From DP-19 sp036496285 (GTDB taxonomy: Bacteria; Desulfobacterota; Binatia; UTPRO1): 64,000 bases of DNA. Location of the stretch: the NCBI GenBank assembly GCA_036496285.1, contig DASXLI010000038.1, positions 1-64,000 of the forward strand, read 5' to 3'. The position numbers were made by a program, and so were the translations under genes. The notes below the pieces were generated by a model that was not told where the DNA came from, made no database searches, and saw only the letters and a list, made by a program, of their open reading frames with translations. Positions 61,437 to 64,000 of this stretch are shown piece after piece. Every line of letters begins with the position of its first letter. The first letter of the stretch is position 1.

Positions 61437-64000
61437 GTGAGCACCGCCGTCCTGACCGTCTATCCGACGGCGTTGAAGGTCGAGGAGGTGCTGAAGGAGC
61501 GGGCGCGTGCCGGCGACCCCTCGCTCGGCCACCGCTTCACGACCTTCCCGGAGTTGATCGACGCCCTCGACCGCGACACCGGCGGCCCGGCGGTCGTCGC
61601 GGACACGCTCGCGCTCGTCCTGGTCCACCAGGCACTCGTCGACGACGGCAGCGAGCGCGTCGTCGAGCACCCGGGCCTCGCGGCGAGCGTGCTGCGCGCT
61701 CTCGGGGAGTTGAAGGCTGCGTGCCTCGCGCCGGAGGCGATCGCCGCCGTCGCCCTGGCGGCGCCTGGGGGCGAGGTGCGCCAGCGGCTCGCCTGGCTCG
61801 GACGCGTCGCCGCCGCCTACGCCGAGCGTCTGCGGCGGGCCGGCCGCGCCGACCGGCACGATCGCGAGCGGCGCGTCCTGGCGCTGCTCGAGCGCCACCT
61901 GGCACTCGGCACGCGGCCGCGCATGCTGGCCGGCGTCGAGCGGCTCGTCATCGCGGAGATCTACGACTACTCGCCGGCGCAGTCGTTGATCGCGCGCGCC
62001 CTCATCCATCTGGTGGGCGACGCCGAGCTCGTGACCCTGGCGCATCCAGAGAACGTCGACGCGAGCCGGTTCGTCGAGCTCACGTGGAACCGCTTCGTCG
62101 ACGACCCCGACGTCGCCGACAAGGTGCTGCCGGATTTCGTCGTGCGCGGCGGCCGGCGGGGATCGCTCGAGCGCGTGCTGGAGAGCGTCTTTGCCGAGCC
62201 GAAGCCGCCTGCCGCCGACGATACCGACGGGCGCGTACGGATCGTGGTGGCGCCGAGCCGGACTGCCGAGGTCGTGGAGGTCGGCCGGCGCGTGCGCGCC
62301 GCGCTCACGGCCGGCACGCCGCCGGAGCGGATCGCGATCCTCGCGCGGCGCCTCGAGGGCTACCGGCCGCTCCTCGAGGACGCGGCGCGCAGGCAACGCC
62401 TACCGCTCGCTTTTCGCGAGCCGCGTGCCCTCGCCGCGCACGGCTCGGTGCAGGCCGTGCTGCGTCTCGCGCATGCGGCCGCCGACGGCCTGCCGCGTGA
62501 TGCGCTGATCGCGGCGTTCGAGAGCCCGTACCTGCCACGCGCGCCGCGCGGCGCCCGCGCGGTCCTCGCGGCGGCGGGTTACGTCGACGGCGCGACGAGG
62601 GCGCTCGCCGACTGCGTGGCTCGGGCGGAGCGGCCGGGCGCGGACGGTGGCAGGACGCGCACGGGAACGGACGGGCGCGCGCGACGCCAGGCGGCCGTCG
62701 TCGTGACCGCGCAACGGGTCGGCGCGCTCGCGCGCTCGCGGACGGTGCCCGGGCACGCCGCGGCGCTGCGCGCGCTGCTCGGCGAGCTCGGCTGGACGGT
62801 CCCCGGCGGTGACGCCATCCCCGGCGAGGCGCCGAGCGAGGGCACGGCGCTGGCGGCGCTCGATCGCCTCCTCGGCGACCTGGCCGACGCCGCGACGGTA
62901 CTGGACGAGCGGCCGATCGCATTCGCGCGCTTCGTCGCGCTCCTCGAGAGCGCGGTCGAGCTCGGCGACGTCGACCCACCGGGGCCGGCGCCGGCCGGTG
63001 TGCACGTGCTGCCGATCGCCGACGCGCGCGGCCTCGACTTCGACGAGGTGTTCCTTCTCGGGCTCGACGACGGCACGTTCCCTGCGCCGGCGCGCGAGGA
63101 CGGCCTGCTCTCCGACGCCGCGCGCCGTACGATCAACCGCCATGGGCCCGCCGAGGTGTTGACCGGGCTCGCGACCGTGACGACTCCTGCCGCGCTCGGC
63201 CGGCTGCTGCGGCTGCGCGCCGACCGCGCCGCGGAGGATCCGTTCCTCTTCTATCTGGCGCTCTCGACCGCAGAGCAGCGCGTCGTGGTCACGTACCCGG
63301 CGCGCGACGACGACGGCGGCGCGCTCGTGCGCTCGCCGTTCATCGACGAGCTCGTGGCGATCGTCGGCGCCGGCGCCGTCGAGAGCGCGCCGGAGGAGGG
63401 CGGCTCGATCGCCGGCGCGGCGGACGGGCGAGCGCTGCTGAACGCCGCGGTCGTGGCGGCAGCCGAGGGACGTCCGGGCGCGCTCGCGGCCGCGGGGGTG
63501 CGTCTGCCGGCGGGCGCGCTCGGCCGGCTGCTGTCGCGCATCCGCACGGAGCGGCGACGGGCGCGCTACTTCCTGCTCGACGGCGGCCGCGACCGCGCCG
63601 CGAAGGAGGCGCTGGCGGACGCATTCGTGGGCCGCCTGCCGGCCGACGAGGCGCGGCGCGCCCGTTTGCGCGGCGCGTCCTGGAGCGCGACCGCGCTCGA
63701 CGAGCTCGGCGCCTGCGGCTTCCGCTTTTTCGCGCGGCGCGTGCTGCGGCTCGGGGACGCGAGCGCCGGCGACGAGGGCCTCGACGCGCGCGAGCAGGGT
63801 CTCCTCGTGCATCGGTTGCTCGAGCTCGTCGTGGCCGAGGTTGAGCCCTTACCGGCCGAGCCGCGTGCGGCGGCCGAGCGGGCGCGCGAGGTGGCGGAGT
63901 CGCTGCGCGCGACGATCGCGCAGGAGCAGCGCCCGGCCGACGCGAGGCTCTTCGACCTCGCCTGGGAACAGGCCGTGCGTGCTGTCGCCGAAGTCGTGGC
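61437..64000 (+). CDS. addB: AddB-like helicase/nuclease subunit (C-terminus cut by window edge)
   Basis: This frame is open from GTG 61437 to the window edge (854 codons). It looks like AddB, the partner of AddA in double-strand-break processing. The helicase-type motif VLPIADARGLDFDEVFLLGLDDGTFP lies near residue 525, followed by DPFLFYLALSTAEQRVVVTY. The beginning of the C-terminal PD-(D/E)XK nuclease domain (SWSATALDELGACGFRFFAR, with the first Cys of the iron-sulfur cluster) comes near residue 745. The N-terminus (STAVLTVYPTALKVEEVL) lacks a Walker A GxGKT motif. GTG 61434 is an equal alternative start; no ribosome site is seen. addA would be expected just beyond the edge. Confidence 0.82.
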   Translation, partial: MSTAVLTVYPTALKVEEVLKERARAGDPSLGHRFTTFPELIDALDRDTGGPAVVADTLALVLVHQALVDDGSERVVEHPGLAASVLRALGELKAACLAPEAIAAVALAAPGGEVRQRLAWLGRVAAAYAERLRRAGRADRHDRERRVLALLERHLALGTRPRMLAGVERLVIAEIYDYSPAQSLIARALIHLVGDAELVTLAHPENVDASRFVELTWNRFVDDPDVADKVLPDFVVRGGRRGSLERVLESVFAEPKPPAADDTDGRVRIVVAPSRTAEVVEVGRRVRAALTAGTPPERIAILARRLEGYRPLLEDAARRQRLPLAFREPRALAAHGSVQAVLRLAHAAADGLPRDALIAAFESPYLPRAPRGARAVLAAAGYVDGATRALADCVARAERPGADGGRTRTGTDGRARRQAAVVVTAQRVGALARSRTVPGHAAALRALLGELGWTVPGGDAIPGEAPSEGTALAALDRLLGDLADAATVLDERPIAFARFVALLESAVELGDVDPPGPAPAGVHVLPIADARGLDFDEVFLLGLDDGTFPAPAREDGLLSDAARRTINRHGPAEVLTGLATVTTPAALGRLLRLRADRAAEDPFLFYLALSTAEQRVVVTYPARDDDGGALVRSPFIDELVAIVGAGAVESAPEEGGSIAGAADGRALLNAAVVAAAEGRPGALAAAGVRLPAGALGRLLSRIRTERRRARYFLLDGGRDRAAKEALADAFVGRLPADEARRARLRGASWSATALDELGACGFRFFARRVLRLGDASAGDEGLDAREQGLLVHRLLELVVAEVEPLPAEPRAAAERAREVAESLRATIAQEQRPADARLFDLAWEQAVRAVAEVV

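Overview
The window is a very GC-rich (about 70 %), densely coded bacterial chromosome segment. LpxD, the LptE-type lipoprotein, a PagL-like outer-membrane barrel and MurJ indicate a diderm, LPS-making (Gram-negative) cell. Operon orders such as rimP-nusA-ylxR-infB-ylxP-rbfA-truB-rpsO-pnp-M16 protease and yceD-rpmF-fab-acpP, together with a truncated secreted protein of a type common in uncultured Deltaproteobacteria-like genomes, suggest a relative of Candidatus Binatia / Desulfobacterota-type lineages. That placement is inference from gene content only. No insertion sequence, prophage, CRISPR array or plasmid feature was seen.

Left part (1-22.5 kb): a truncated secreted protein and hisG-hisI on the minus strand; lpxD; a long plus-strand housekeeping run yceD-rpmF-fabD-fabG-acpP-glyA-nrdR-ribD-ribBA-ribH-nusB-leuS-lptE-holA; then rpsT (-), murJ (+), mazG (-), a glutaredoxin, an ECF sigma / anti-sigma pair, a two-ACT-domain regulator (-) and a two-gene NDP-forming acyl-CoA synthetase. 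plsX, fabH and fabF are missing from the fatty-acid block and ribE from the riboflavin block, so they must lie elsewhere.

Accessory part (22.5-31.9 kb): a small conserved hypothetical, a PagL-like protein, and then the most unusual locus. Six minus-strand genes overlap one another by 4-11 bases: HAD-like protein, sugar-type nucleotidyltransferase, ATP-grasp enzyme, class-III aminotransferase, Gfo/Idh oxidoreductase and a CDP-alcohol phosphotransferase fused to a degenerate nucleotidyltransferase-like domain. A second such fusion is encoded divergently, and a flippase-like membrane protein follows. I read this as a candidate pathway for an amino-modified, CDP-activated polar head group (lipid or phosphodiester solute). 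The product is unknown.

Right part (31.9-64 kb): comF, a methyltransferase and purM-purN (-); a zinc-ribbon protein, a small membrane protein, yqeY, greA and fadD; a strong intrinsic terminator; the rimP-to-pnp translation/RNA operon; an M16 protease; purB-purC-purS-purQ-purL-purF; a HAD-PlsC fusion with a COQ4-motif membrane protein; nadB; a lytic transglycosylase; pgsA; tRNA-Gly(GCC); and a truncated AddB-like nuclease. Several genes (hisI, ribBA, rpsT, grx, acyl-CoA synthetase, nadB, lytic transglycosylase) have a promoter-like -10 box only 6-10 bases before the start codon, suggesting that leaderless or nearly leaderless mRNAs are common here.
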